Shown here: one piece after another, positions 17,378-26,500 of the stretch | Numbering within the stretch: position 1 is the first letter of the stretch | Layout of the letters: each line of letters starts with the position of its first letter | Assembly: GCA_018239895.1 (NCBI GenBank) | Contig: JAFEGL010000063.1 | Location: 1 to 64,000, forward strand | From: Verrucomicrobiota bacterium | GTDB lineage: Bacteria; Chlamydiota; Chlamydiia; Chlamydiales; SM23-39 | Length of the DNA stretch: 64,000 bases | Direction of reading: 5' to 3' | Notes under the pieces: generated by a model | Told to the model about the DNA's origin: nothing | Databases searched by the model: none | Seen by the model: the letters and a program-made list of their open reading frames with translations, nothing else | Position numbers and translations under genes: made by a program

Positions 17378-18960
17378 TTAGCCGCTTTTTTCTGTAGATA
17401 TTCTTCGAGCGGCCCTTGGAAGAAATGGATCCCGTCTTCTTCAAAAGCGATCAATTTCGTCGCAAAGTCGTCGATAAGCCCTCGGTCGTGAGAGGCGACG
17501 ACGGAGGTCCCTTTGTAATCTTCGAGGCCCCAGGCCAAAGCGGAAACAGCCTCCAGGTCAAGGTGGTTGTTCGGCTCGTCCATGATTAGAACGTTTGGCG
17601 CAGTCAGGAGGAGCCCTCCGATCAGAAGGCGCGCTGTTTCGCCACCAGAAAGAGCTCTCACCGCTTTGAAAGCGTCGTCGCCTGAAAAGAGCATTTTTCC
17701 TAAAACGCCCCGCGCATCTTGGTCAAATACGATCTCTTTTCTCCCTTTCAGCCAATCGAAAGCGGTCCTGTCGGTGTGTTTGTCGATCACATCGGCGTGG
17801 TTTTGAGGAAAATAGCCGATATCGACTTGGTGGCCATAAGTTAACTTTCCAGAGTCGGGCAGGAGAACGCCCGCAAACAATTTCAAAAGGGTTGTCTTGC
17901 CTCGGCCGTTATTTCCGATGAGGGCGATTTTGTCCCCTTTGTGAATTTCGCAGGAGAAGTTTTTGATCACGAGCTCTTCGCCATATCCTTTGCTGACGTT
18001 GTCGAGTTTCAAGACAACTTGGCCCGATTGCTTTTCCGGTTGTGTGAAGCGGATGTAGGGGCGTTGGATATTTGATTTTTTCAGCTCGAGAGGCTGCAAT
18101 CTTTGGATTTCCCGGACGCGCGATTGCACCTGGCTGGCGCGAGTTCCCGCGCCGAATTTGGCGACAAATTCTTTCAGCTGGGAAATCTTTTTCTCTTTGG
18201 CTTTGTTCTCATCTTCTGCGCGCGAGCGGACGGCCGTTTTTGTGACGAGCATCGCGTCGTAATTGCCAGGATAGGCGATGATCGTCTCGTAATCGATGTC
18301 AGCGATGTAGGTGCAGACCGAGTTGAGGAAGTGGCGGTCGTGGCTGACGACGACGAGAACGCCCTGGTAGTCGTGGAGAAATTCTTCAAGCCAGGAGATC
18401 GATTCCAGATCGAGGTGGTTCGTCGGCTCGTCGAGGAGGAGAGCTTGGGGATTGCCGAAAAGAGCTTGGCACAAAAGGGCGCGGAATTGTCTGTCAGTCG
18501 GGATTTCGGCCATTTTCTTCCGGTGGAACTCTTCGGGGATCCCCATTCCAATGAGGAGCACTTCGGCGTTCGACTCGGCAGAGTAGCCATCTTCTTCGGC
18601 GACGATCTCTTCAAGTTCTCCAAGTCGCATGCCGATCTCATCGGTCATTTCTGCCTCGTACAGCCTGTCTCTCTCGGAAAGGGCATCCCAGAGGCGGGTG
18701 TTTCCCATGATGACGGTATCGAGAACGGTGAAGTGGCTGAAGTCCTCAATTCTTTGTTTCAAGAAGCCGACTTTCTTCGGAAGGGCCACTGTGCCGGTCG
18801 TTGGCTGTTCGACGCCCATCACGATTTTCAGCAAGGTCGATTTGCCCGAGCCGTTCGGTCCCGTTAAGCCGTATCTGCAGCCTTCGTTGAACGTGAAGGT
18901 GACGTTTTCGAAGAGGGTCCGATTTGCGACCCGTTTGGAAATATTATTTAACGTAATCAT
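17374..18960 (-). CDS. ABC-F family ATPase (YbiT-like)
   Basis: A 528-residue soluble protein with two ABC cassettes and no membrane segment, typical of ABC-F translation factors that act on the ribosomal E site. First Walker A: GPNGSGKST (residues about 35-43). Second: GNNGRGKTT. Signature motifs: the second is LSGGETARL, while the first is degenerate (IPTDRQFRALL), as in E. coli YbiT. Walker B motifs are LLLDEPTNHLDLES and LIMDEPNNHLDLEA; in the second, Thr is replaced by Asn. The linker is charged (about 240-300). Length and layout match YbiT. Chlamydia carries an ABC ATPase beside xerC (CT348, from memory), and here xerC is divergent, 36 bases away. Confidence 0.92.
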   Translation of the reverse strand: MITLNNISKRVANRTLFENVTFTFNEGCRYGLTGPNGSGKSTLLKIVMGVEQPTTGTVALPKKVGFLKQRIEDFSHFTVLDTVIMGNTRLWDALSERDRLYEAEMTDEIGMRLGELEEIVAEEDGYSAESNAEVLLIGMGIPEEFHRKKMAEIPTDRQFRALLCQALFGNPQALLLDEPTNHLDLESISWLEEFLHDYQGVLVVVSHDRHFLNSVCTYIADIDYETIIAYPGNYDAMLVTKTAVRSRAEDENKAKEKKISQLKEFVAKFGAGTRASQVQSRVREIQRLQPLELKKSNIQRPYIRFTQPEKQSGQVVLKLDNVSKGYGEELVIKNFSCEIHKGDKIALIGNNGRGKTTLLKLFAGVLLPDSGKLTYGHQVDIGYFPQNHADVIDKHTDRTAFDWLKGRKEIVFDQDARGVLGKMLFSGDDAFKAVRALSGGETARLLIGGLLLTAPNVLIMDEPNNHLDLEAVSALAWGLEDYKGTSVVASHDRGLIDDFATKLIAFEEDGIHFFQGPLEEYLQKKAAK

Positions 18961-18996
18961 AGCGACTCATATTATCATAGGGGATAGGAAAAAAGC

Positions 18997-19962
18997 ATGG
19001 ATTTTTTTCAGGCAGCTTGCCGTTTTCTTTTTCATCTAAAAATCGTCAAAGCGGTCTCGAGCCATACAATCCGAGGCTACGCGCTCGATTTAAACGGATT
19101 TTTAGAATTTGCAGAGCAAGAGCTTTTTGGAAAATCCGAATCTCCCTTGATTCGAGCTGAACTACCCACTCTATCAGGAAAATTGGCCATTCCCGATATA
19201 TCGAAGCGGCTCATCCGCCGCTACCTTTCGCACCTGTATGAAAAAAAAGCCAAAAATCGGACCGTTTTGCGCCGGATTTCGGCTCTGAGAAGTTTATACA
19301 AATATGCTGTAAAAGAAAAATTCATCGCCGAAAATCCGATGGAGGAAATCGATAGCCCCAAGAGGGAGAAGCGGCTTCCCGTTTCGATCAGCTACGCACA
19401 AGTAGAGCATCTTTTTGCGCAGCCCGATTTGACGAGCTATTTGGGACTGAGAGACAGAGCCATTTTAGAACTTTTTTACAGCTCTGGACTCCGTCTCAGC
19501 GAGCTGGCCGGACTTAACCGGCGCGATTTCGACGAGAAGAAAAGGGTTTTGCGGATTTTCGGTAAGGGGAAGAAGCAGCGGCAAACGCCGATCACCCAGA
19601 CGGCCGCCCAGTGGATTCTTGACTATCTAAACCACCCCGAGCGGCATCAAGAGACAAAAGAGCACAAAGCGGAGAGCGACGCTCAGGCCATTTTTCTCAA
19701 CAAATGGGGCAAACGGCTCACGGTCCGATCGATCGATCGGAATTTTTCCGACTATTTGAAGGCGAGCGGCCTATCTGAGAGGATTACGCCTCATACGATT
19801 CGCCACACGATTGCGACCCACTGGCTCGAAAATGGGATGGATTTAAAGACGATTCAGATGCTTTTGGGTCACAGTTCTCTTTCGACGACGACGATCTACA
19901 CGCACGTGTCGCCGAAGTTGAAAAGAGAGGTGTACGATAAGACTCATCCAAGAGCCAAATGA
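18997..19962 (+). CDS. xerC: Tyrosine recombinase XerC
   Basis: A 321-residue site-specific recombinase for resolving chromosome dimers at dif with a partner XerD. It has an N-terminal SAM-like core-binding domain (about 10-120) and a C-terminal catalytic domain. The catalytic residues are visible: Arg166 (SSGLRLSEL), His266 and Arg269 (HTIRHTIATHWLENG), His292 (LLGHSSL) and the nucleophile Tyr301 (TTTIYTHVS). The length is normal for XerC. ATG 18997 follows a purine-rich GGGATAGGA. It is divergent from the ABC-F gene with only 36 bases between, so the promoters must overlap. The assignment as XerC rather than XerD rests mainly on chlamydial gene order. Confidence 0.9.
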   Translation: MDFFQAACRFLFHLKIVKAVSSHTIRGYALDLNGFLEFAEQELFGKSESPLIRAELPTLSGKLAIPDISKRLIRRYLSHLYEKKAKNRTVLRRISALRSLYKYAVKEKFIAENPMEEIDSPKREKRLPVSISYAQVEHLFAQPDLTSYLGLRDRAILELFYSSGLRLSELAGLNRRDFDEKKRVLRIFGKGKKQRQTPITQTAAQWILDYLNHPERHQETKEHKAESDAQAIFLNKWGKRLTVRSIDRNFSDYLKASGLSERITPHTIRHTIATHWLENGMDLKTIQMLLGHSSLSTTTIYTHVSPKLKREVYDKTHPRAK

Positions 19963-19966
19963 AAAA

Positions 19967-20320
19967 CTGGAAAGGCTTTAAGCCGGATTCTGTTTTCGCT
20001 TGTTTAGAGCGAACAACCATCATTCCTCTAGGAAACCTGTCGCCAAGTTTCTCGAGCAGCCAGCTTAGGGTCTTGCGCGGAATACGCACCCACTTTCGGC
20101 CTTGCTTCGGATAGGGTTTATAACGCCCCGAGTCTCCTCGAGCGCGGCCGGCACCTAATGCCGGCATTTTCAGTCTGTCCCGGTTAAGGGCGATGTGTTT
20201 GCTGTTACACTTTCCGTAGCCTTGCGGCCCCCAGTCATTACCTGGTATCCATTCCTGTGAAGTCCGGACTTTCCTCTCCTTATCTCTCGCGAGATAAGCA
20301 GCGATGGCTTGCCTTTCCAG
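19967..20320 (-). ncRNA. rnpB: RNase P RNA (bacterial type A-like)
   Basis: Minus-strand catalytic RNA of RNase P, which matures tRNA 5' ends. The ends pair as the P1 helix (CTGGAAAGGC with GCCTTTCCAG). Conserved blocks are present: GAGGAAAGTCCGGACTTC near the 5' end (CR-I), GTAACAGCAAAC, GAGACTCGGGGCGTTATAAA, ACAGAATCCGGCTTA near the 3' end, and a P4 that pairs the two. The length of about 354 nucleotides is usual for a bacterial type. It lies between xerC and the zinc-ribbon gene, with only four bases after the xerC stop. Confidence 0.96.
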
Positions 20321-20328
20321 TTAAAATA

Positions 20329-21096
20329 TTAGACGCTCGCGGTGCGGCGGCGGCGGCGCTTCGTCGCAGCGGCGGTCCCTTCGATCTCCTCGCTCTCTTG
20401 CCAGTAGTGGATGCGGGAGCAGTGTTCGCAGAAGACCATCCGTTCGCCTTTGCGGACGAGGTTTTCGTGCTGCGCGGTGAGGGCGATGTGGCATCCGCTG
20501 CAATTGCGGTTTTCAATCGGCACAACGACGCGATCTTTTTTGTTGTTCAAGAGCCGCTCGTAGATCCGGAGAATCTCAGGATCTGCCCCTTTGGCCAACT
20601 CGTCGCGGGAAGCTTTGAGATCGCCCCCTTCAGCGTTGATCCTTCGGATGCTCTCTTTGATCTCCGTTTCGAGCGTCTTGCTGCTCTCTTCCGACTGGCG
20701 GAGAGATTCTTTGATTTTCTCGAGGATTTCCTCTTCGAGGTTCCGCTTGTCGATCATGTCGCTCGCGATGTGCTCGGTCGCGATCTTTTCCCGTTCGGCA
20801 GCTGTCATCTCGTGGGTGATGGCGTTGAATTCGTCGACTTTTTTGATCGAGCTCTGCTTGGCTTCAAGTTTTTTAATTTTTTCTTTGATCTCTTGAATTT
20901 TGGTCTCCTGAGCGACGATCAATCGGCTCAGCTCGGCGATCTCTTCCTGTTTGTCCGTTTGCTGCTTCATCAGCTCCTGGCGGAGAGAGTCGATATGGAG
21001 AAGCTCCTGCAGGCGCTCTTTTTTTAAGCGCATGAGGCGGATCATTTTCATATCGAATTCCTGGATGTCTAGAACGATCTTGAGAGCTTGATACAT
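20329..21096 (-). CDS. CT398-like coiled-coil zinc-ribbon protein
   Basis: A 255-residue cytoplasmic protein. Residues 1-190 are almost entirely charged heptad-like helix and should fold as a long antiparallel coiled-coil hairpin. The C-terminus has a C4 zinc ribbon (NCSGCHIAL and MVFCEHCSRIHYW), followed by a basic Arg/Lys-rich tail (about 240-255). This is the zf-RING_7/DUF164 family; the Chlamydia trachomatis member CT398 has this architecture and is reported to contact RpoN and T3SS export components. The tail TKRRRRRTASV could bind nucleic acid (inference). The gene is divergent from glyA, with about 115 bases between. The ATG at 21096 begins MYQALKIVLDIQEFD, typical for the family. Confidence 0.8.
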   Translation of the reverse strand: MYQALKIVLDIQEFDMKMIRLMRLKKERLQELLHIDSLRQELMKQQTDKQEEIAELSRLIVAQETKIQEIKEKIKKLEAKQSSIKKVDEFNAITHEMTAAEREKIATEHIASDMIDKRNLEEEILEKIKESLRQSEESSKTLETEIKESIRRINAEGGDLKASRDELAKGADPEILRIYERLLNNKKDRVVVPIENRNCSGCHIALTAQHENLVRKGERMVFCEHCSRIHYWQESEEIEGTAAATKRRRRRTASV

Positions 21097-21210
21097 GAGA
21101 GAATACCTCGAAATACTTATGGAGATACTTTAGCGATTCAGCTAGAAAATCTTCAAGGATAATCGCACAACAGCATAATATATAAATTTATTGAGTGCTG
21201 GAGGAAAAAT

Positions 21211-22743
21211 ATGGCCGTCATGGAAAATGAACGATTGATCCCATCGCTGAGGAGTGGCTCTATGTCTTATCTGAAAAATTACTTTACGAAAGTGCCCGAA
21301 AACGAGCAGACCCCGGCAGCAATCGCCTACATGGCCTCTCTCGATGCTGTAAACGGCTCATTTCCAGAGATTGCCCAAAGTATTGTCCAGGAGCTGAAAG
21401 ATCAAAGAACCCACCTCAAACTGATCGCCTCTGAAAATTTTTCTTCTCTTCCTGTCCAGTTGGCGATGGGGAATCTTTTGACCGACAAGTATAGCGAAGG
21501 ATACGTCGCCCACCGATTCTATGCCGGCTGTGAAAACGTCGACAAAGTCGAAGGTCTCGCGGTCGAACTGGCAAAAAAAGTTTTTGGCGCCGAGCACGCC
21601 TATGTCCAACCCCATTCAGGCGCCGACGCCAACTTGGTCGCCTTTTGGGCGATCATTGTCCAAAGAGTCCAGACCCGGGAGATCGAAGCCTTGGGCAAAA
21701 AGAGCCTCGATGAACTGACCCCTGAAGAGTATGAAAAAGTTCGCAAAATTCTTTTGAGTCAAAAAATGATGGGGCTCGGCCTTGGTTCAGGCGGCCACTT
21801 GACTCATGGTTTCCGCCACAACATCTCCTCCAAGATGATGCAAGCAGTCAGCTACGAGGTTGACCCAGAGACAGGATTGATCGACTACTCGTCGCTCCGA
21901 GAACAGGTCCGCCGAGAAAAGCCCCTCATTCTCGTCGCTGGCTACTCGGCCTATCCTCGCCTCCTCGATTTCTCCAAAATGCGAGAGATTGCAGACGAGG
22001 TAGGCGCCGTCCTTTTGGTCGACATGGCCCATTTTGCAGGGCTCGTCGCGGGCCACGTGATGAAGGGAGTTTACAATCCCATTCCTTACGCCCACGTTGT
22101 CACCTCGACGACCCACAAAACGCTCAGAGGACCTCGCGGCGGCCTCGTCCTCTGCAAAGAAGAATTTAAAGAGACGGTGAATAAAGGATGTCCCCTCGTT
22201 TTAGGCGGCCCTTTGCCCCACATCATGGCTGCAAAAGCAATCGCTTTCAAAGAGGCCGCCTCTCCCGAATTCTCCCGCTACGCCCATCAAGTAGTAGAAA
22301 ATGCCCGCGCCCTTGCTGAAGGGTTGATGGAGCAGGGCGTTCGCGTGTTGACGGGAGGAACCGACAACCACCTGATGGTCGCCGATGTCGCCACAAGTTT
22401 TCAATTGACGGGGCGCCAAGCCGAGACGCTTCTCCGAGAGGCTCGGCTGACCGTGAATCGGAATTCGATTCCGCGCGACATCAACGGCGCTTGGTACACC
22501 TCAGGCGTCCGGATGGGGACCCCGGCTGTCACCACTTTGGGGATGAAACCGGCCGAAATGAAAGAAATTGCTTCGATCATCTGTGAACTTCTCAAAGAGG
22601 GGAAGCCAGAAATTGTGGAAAAAACGGGCCAGCCCTCGCGGGCGAAAGCCTCAGTCGAAGACCGGGTTCTCCATCGGGCGCAGAAGCGGGTTGCCGAAAT
22701 TTTAAAAAGATTCCCCCTGTACCCAGAACTCGCAATCGATTAG
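21211..22743 (+). CDS. glyA: Serine hydroxymethyltransferase
   Basis: PLP enzyme (510 residues) interconverting serine and glycine with tetrahydrofolate, the main source of one-carbon units. PLP-binding Lys303 lies in TSTTHKTLRGPRGG. Substrate and folate loops are seen in LIASENFSSLPVQLAMGN and LTDKYSEGYVAHRFYAGCENVD. The protein is longer than most bacterial SHMTs (about 420) because of an N-terminal arm and an insertion around 150-180; the chlamydial enzyme shares both (from memory). ATG 21211 has a strong GGAGG six bases upstream; an internal Met18 start is possible but has a weaker site. It leads a glyA-clpP-dapF run also present in Chlamydia. Confidence 0.96.
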   Translation: MAVMENERLIPSLRSGSMSYLKNYFTKVPENEQTPAAIAYMASLDAVNGSFPEIAQSIVQELKDQRTHLKLIASENFSSLPVQLAMGNLLTDKYSEGYVAHRFYAGCENVDKVEGLAVELAKKVFGAEHAYVQPHSGADANLVAFWAIIVQRVQTREIEALGKKSLDELTPEEYEKVRKILLSQKMMGLGLGSGGHLTHGFRHNISSKMMQAVSYEVDPETGLIDYSSLREQVRREKPLILVAGYSAYPRLLDFSKMREIADEVGAVLLVDMAHFAGLVAGHVMKGVYNPIPYAHVVTSTTHKTLRGPRGGLVLCKEEFKETVNKGCPLVLGGPLPHIMAAKAIAFKEAASPEFSRYAHQVVENARALAEGLMEQGVRVLTGGTDNHLMVADVATSFQLTGRQAETLLREARLTVNRNSIPRDINGAWYTSGVRMGTPAVTTLGMKPAEMKEIASIICELLKEGKPEIVEKTGQPSRAKASVEDRVLHRAQKRVAEILKRFPLYPELAID

Positions 22744-22766
22744 TATGAAAATAAAAGGAGACTAAT

Positions 22767-23381
22767 ATGCCAGAAGAGAGCGAAGAGAAAAAAGGGGCCC
22801 CAGCGCCTAAGATGACCGCCGACAAGATCGAGCAGTCGATGCTCGAAAAACGGAGAATTTTCCTTTCTGACGCCGTCGATTCCGACAGCGCGAAAGAGAT
22901 CATCCGGAAACTCTGGTACCTGGACCACGTCGATCCAGGCAAGCCGATCCTATTCGTTATCAACTCGCCCGGCGGATCGGTCGATTCCGGTTTTGCTATT
23001 TGGGATCAGATCAAGATGATCTCTTCGCCCGTCGTGACCCTCGTCACCGGGCTCGCTGCATCGATGGGCTCCCTCTTGAGCCTCGTATCGGGCAAAGGCA
23101 AGCGCCTAGCGACTCCCAACTCCCGGATCATGATCCACCAGCCATTGATCGGCGGGGTGATCCGCGGCCAGGCGACCGACCTCGAGATTCAAGCAAAAGA
23201 GATGTTAAAAACGCGCTCTATCATCGTCGATATTTATTCCCATGCAACGGGAAAAGATGTCAAATTGATTGAAAAAGCGATCGACCGGGATAACTGGATG
23301 ACGGCTGAAGAAGCGCTCCATTTTGGCCTTCTCGACAAGATCGTCACTTCGATGAAAGACGTCGAAGCCTTTTTGAAATGA
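22767..23381 (+). CDS. clpP: ATP-dependent Clp protease proteolytic subunit
   Basis: A 204-residue ClpP-family serine protease that forms barrel-shaped tetradecamers with Clp ATPases. The catalytic triad is visible: Ser99 ([11 protein letters not shown]), His124 (IMIHQPL) and Asp175 ([12 protein letters not shown]). The N-terminus is acidic and Lys-rich ([16 protein letters not shown]), longer than in E. coli. Chlamydiae carry two clpP genes; this one sits after glyA, matching the position of CT431 (ClpP1 in chlamydial naming). An AAAGGAG Shine-Dalgarno precedes the ATG. The stop overlaps the start of dapF by four bases, giving tight coupling. Confidence 0.94.
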   Translation: MPEESEEKKGAPAPKMTADKIEQSMLEKRRIFLSDAVDSDSAKEIIRKLWYLDHVDPGKPILFVINSPGGSVDSGFAIWDQIKMISSPVVTLVTGLAASMGSLLSLVSGKGKRLATPNSRIMIHQPLIGGVIRGQATDLEIQAKEMLKTRSIIVDIYSHATGKDVKLIEKAIDRDNWMTAEEALHFGLLDKIVTSMKDVEAFLK

Positions 23382-24163
23382 TCTCTTTTTCTAAGTATCA
23401 GGGAGCGGGCAACGATTTTATTTTGATCGATGACCGCTCTCTCTCTTTTAACACCGCTTCTGCAAAAGCACTTTGCCACCGGAAATTCGGCATTGGCGCG
23501 GACGGTCTCATCCTTTTGCAAAACGACCCAGCCGCCGATTTTCGGATGCGGATTTTCAATGCAGATGGCTCTGAAGCGGAAGGGTGTGGCAATGGACTGA
23601 GATGTTTTGTCCACTTTCTAGCCGAACTGGGATTCAAAAGAGAGTTTTATCGAATTGCAATCCACAACCGGATCGAAGAGGCCTTTTTCTCTGAGGAAGA
23701 TGTGAGGATCAAGATGGCCGATCCTGAGCATCTTTGCTTAAACCTCCCGCTCAATCTTGAAGGAGAGCGGCATCTAGTTCACTCGGTCGATACGGGGGTG
23801 CCTCACCTCGTCTATTTTGTCGAGGAACTCGCTACCATTGGAGTCGCCTCCCTTGGCTCAAAACTTCGCCACCATCCCGCCTTTGCGCCGAAAGGGACGA
23901 ATGTCAATTTTGCCGCTCTCCAAAAAGATGCTTCAGTCGCTGTCCGAACTTACGAGAGGGGGGTAGAAGGGGAGACTTTGGCCTGCGGCACGGGCGCTGC
24001 GGCTGTCGCGATCGTAGCGGCCCACCTATTCGATTGCCCAAGTCCCGTACGGCTCTGCTTTCTGGGTGGGGAAATCGAGATCTCCTTTTCTGATAGAGGA
24101 CTCTCCGACTTGCAGATGACAGGTCCCGCAAAAAAAGTTTTTTCCGGCCATTTTTCCTTGTAA
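23378..24163 (+). CDS. dapF: Diaminopimelate epimerase
   Basis: Cofactor-independent epimerase (261 residues) converting LL- to meso-diaminopimelate for lysine and peptidoglycan precursor synthesis. The two catalytic cysteines are seen: Cys70 in [11 protein letters not shown] and Cys203 in [13 protein letters not shown]. Opening [15 protein letters not shown] is the family signature. The protein is slightly shorter than the 274-residue E. coli enzyme. The ATG overlaps the clpP stop. Its presence shows the organism keeps the DAP pathway, used by chlamydiae for their limited peptidoglycan. Confidence 0.95.
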   Translation: MISFSKYQGAGNDFILIDDRSLSFNTASAKALCHRKFGIGADGLILLQNDPAADFRMRIFNADGSEAEGCGNGLRCFVHFLAELGFKREFYRIAIHNRIEEAFFSEEDVRIKMADPEHLCLNLPLNLEGERHLVHSVDTGVPHLVYFVEELATIGVASLGSKLRHHPAFAPKGTNVNFAALQKDASVAVRTYERGVEGETLACGTGAAAVAIVAAHLFDCPSPVRLCFLGGEIEISFSDRGLSDLQMTGPAKKVFSGHFSL

Positions 24164-24246
24164 ATTTTTTTTCCCATTGAGAACTACATTGCCATTTGCA
24201 TAAACTTACTATTGTTTGGAGGATTCTTTATTCTTCCAAGCGACCC

Positions 24247-25635
24247 ATGGAAAAGAAACCTTCGCTAAACGTCTTTCTCCTCACGCTCATCAATATCGCT
24301 ACCATTTTGAGCATCGAAAATTGGGCGTTCCTAGCTGAATATAAATTTTCCTCCCTCTTTTTCCTCCTTTTGACAGCAGTTGCCTTTTTCATCCCGGTCT
24401 CCTTGGTATCGGCCGAGCTGGCGTCGGCCTGGCCGGAGAGGGGAGGGATCTTCATTTGGGTGAAGCAAGCCTTTGGCGAGAGGCTCGGATTCTTTTCGGT
24501 CCTCCTCCTCTGGATCTCGAACCTCGTCTGGTTTCCGACGATTCTCTCCTATTTTGCAGTCACCTTCTCCTATGCCTTCGCCGCATGGGATCTCCATCCC
24601 CTCTGGCTCCATTTCTTGAGTATCGGGCTGATCTCCAGCTCGGTCGTTTTGAGCCACAAGTTCGGGATCCGGTTCATGGGGCGGCTGAGTTCGCTCGCCC
24701 TTCTTTTTGGCACCTTGGTTCCCGGCTGCCTGATCATTCTGGGGGGATTTTACTGGGTCTTTTCTGGCCAGCCGCTCCAGATGGAGTGTTCCTGGAGGGC
24801 GCTATTGCCCAATTTTAGCCGGATGGACGAGCTGGTCTTCCTCACGGGTGTTTTGATCACATTTTCAGGTATCGAGATCAATGCGATCCATGCGAGAGAC
24901 GTGGAACAGCCCCACCGGAACTATCCAAAAGCGATTTTCTTCTCGGGTCTTGTCATCTTCCTATTTTCTTTGCTTGGGACTTTTTCGATCAGCATCGCGG
25001 TGCCTCGAGAAAATATCGATCTCGTTTCGGCGACGATGGAGGCTTTGTCCCACTATCTAAACTTTTTTGGAGTTGGGTGGCTATTGCCGATCCTCGCTCT
25101 TTTCATCGGGATTGGGGGGATTGGCGGCATGACCGTCTGGATCGCCGGAAGCAACCAGGGGCTTTTGACGGCCCTGCAGCAGGGCGATTTTGGTTTCAAG
25201 TCGTTCGCGAATGCTCGGAAAGATTATTCCTTCCGGTTGATGGGTGTCCAGGCATTTTTAGCTCTTGCCTTATCGATGATCGGCTTCTTTATGCCCGACA
25301 TGAACGGCTTCTACTGGATTTTGACGGCCCTCTCTTCGCAGCTCTATCTCTTCATGTACATCCTTATGTTCGGCGCGGCGATTGTCCTCCGCCTAAACAA
25401 GCCTGACGTCGAAAGGCCCTACAAAATTCCTGGCGGAACCCGGTCGATGATTTTGGTTGCAGGGGCGGGACTCACGAGCTCTCTCTTCGGCTTTGGCATC
25501 AGCTTTTTCCCTCCCGGCCAGATCGAGACGGGGAATCTCTTCGTCTACGAATCGTTCTTCCTCGTGATCTGGGGAGCTCTCATCTGGGCCGGTTTCTTCT
25601 ACCGAAGAAAACGGACTCCAGCTCCAACGAACTAA
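24247..25635 (+). CDS. APC-superfamily amino-acid transporter
   Basis: Integral inner-membrane protein (462 residues from ATG 24247) with about 12 hydrophobic helices. The N-terminus has the APC pattern NVFLLTLINIATILSIENW and 'SLVSAELASAWPERGGIFIWVKQAFG', the conserved Gly-rich helix 1-2 region of the glutamate:GABA antiporter branch. Later GIEINAIHARDVEQPHRNYPKA is the loop typical of GadC-like transporters. The frame opens at TTG 24196, but ATG 24247 fits homology better even though its ribosome-binding site is weak; a GGAGG near 24219 is too far upstream. The substrate is probably an amino acid exchanged with the host cytosol (inference). It follows dapF by 84 bases. Confidence 0.82.
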   Translation: MEKKPSLNVFLLTLINIATILSIENWAFLAEYKFSSLFFLLLTAVAFFIPVSLVSAELASAWPERGGIFIWVKQAFGERLGFFSVLLLWISNLVWFPTILSYFAVTFSYAFAAWDLHPLWLHFLSIGLISSSVVLSHKFGIRFMGRLSSLALLFGTLVPGCLIILGGFYWVFSGQPLQMECSWRALLPNFSRMDELVFLTGVLITFSGIEINAIHARDVEQPHRNYPKAIFFSGLVIFLFSLLGTFSISIAVPRENIDLVSATMEALSHYLNFFGVGWLLPILALFIGIGGIGGMTVWIAGSNQGLLTALQQGDFGFKSFANARKDYSFRLMGVQAFLALALSMIGFFMPDMNGFYWILTALSSQLYLFMYILMFGAAIVLRLNKPDVERPYKIPGGTRSMILVAGAGLTSSLFGFGISFFPPGQIETGNLFVYESFFLVIWGALIWAGFFYRRKRTPAPTN

Positions 25636-25675
25636 TATTGGTTGAGGCTGCAGGGAAACCCCGCACTTTCAAATA

Positions 25676-26437
25676 CTAGAACGTGTGGCCGAGGGCGAGG
25701 CGGGCGCCGAGGAACCGGTCTGCGGAGCTGTTGCTCAACGTAAATAGGAACGGCTCCGCTTGGATTTCCCACTGGTCTGGCAGGTGCCACGAAGCGGGAA
25801 GAGATACCTCATAGAAAAAATAGTCGAGCGTGTTGGCCATCCGAACCTCTTTGAACCACTTGCTCTCGGCTTTGAGATAGGCCGGCCGCATGATTTTCGC
25901 GTTGAGCCCTAAATCGAAGAGGGGCGAAAAGCGGTAGATGAGCTTGTTGCCGAGGGCGCCGTAGATCTGCTGCACTTTTTCAGAGGGACGGCCCGTCCAA
26001 TCTTCGTAATATCTCGATTCGACGTACCGCCCAACGCCGATGAAGGGGATCGCAGTCAGCTTCGCTTGGTGGAAATTGATTCCCGCACACCCTTCGAGAT
26101 TGGAGATAGAGGCGTCGATCGAGGTCGAAACATGGGAGTCGTTGGTAAAAGTGATGTGGTGATCGAACGTCGAGGTCGATTCGGCCCATTGAGCATCTAG
26201 ATAAATCGAGTTGGGCTTGTTGTATTCGTAAGCGACATTGACTCCAGCGTAGAACGGGGCGTCCCCCTTTTCATTTAAAAGACCCGATTCTGCCGGCCAA
26301 TGGTAGTCGTACGAATTCCCTACAAAAAAGTCGGGTTTCACATAGATGCAATGGTAGTTCTTTTCTTCGGGCGCAGCATCTAGAGCAAGAAGGGTTCCTG
26401 TAGTTAATAAACCGGCTGAAATCAATCGTTTAAACAT
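25676..26437 (-). CDS. Predicted outer-membrane beta-barrel protein
   Basis: A 253-residue exported protein of unknown function. The start is ATG 26437, preceded by GGAGAGATGGT; the longer open frame upstream is not supported. The N-terminus is a signal peptide (MFKRLISAGLLTTGTLLALDA). The mature part has alternating hydrophobic/polar strands with aromatic ends and finishes in ARLALGHTF, a terminal Phe typical of BamA-dependent outer-membrane proteins. Stretches such as GVNVAYEYNKPNSIYLDAQW and DLGLNAKIMRPAYL look like barrel strands. It resembles the small Chlamydiales-specific barrel proteins rather than MOMP. It is convergent with the amino-acid transporter and divergent from alanine dehydrogenase. 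Confidence 0.68.
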   Translation of the reverse strand: MFKRLISAGLLTTGTLLALDAAPEEKNYHCIYVKPDFFVGNSYDYHWPAESGLLNEKGDAPFYAGVNVAYEYNKPNSIYLDAQWAESTSTFDHHITFTNDSHVSTSIDASISNLEGCAGINFHQAKLTAIPFIGVGRYVESRYYEDWTGRPSEKVQQIYGALGNKLIYRFSPLFDLGLNAKIMRPAYLKAESKWFKEVRMANTLDYFFYEVSLPASWHLPDQWEIQAEPFLFTLSNSSADRFLGARLALGHTF

Positions 26438-26500
26438 ACCATCTCTCCATAAAAAGGATTTTAAAGTATAGAGGAAAGAAAATATTTCAGGAAGGCAATT

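Noticed and set aside
20257..21027. Plus-strand open frame of 256 codons over rnpB and the CT398-like gene
   Set aside because: It overlaps the RNase P RNA and the well-supported coiled-coil zinc-ribbon gene on the other strand; its Phe/Asp-rich composition is that of an antisense shadow.
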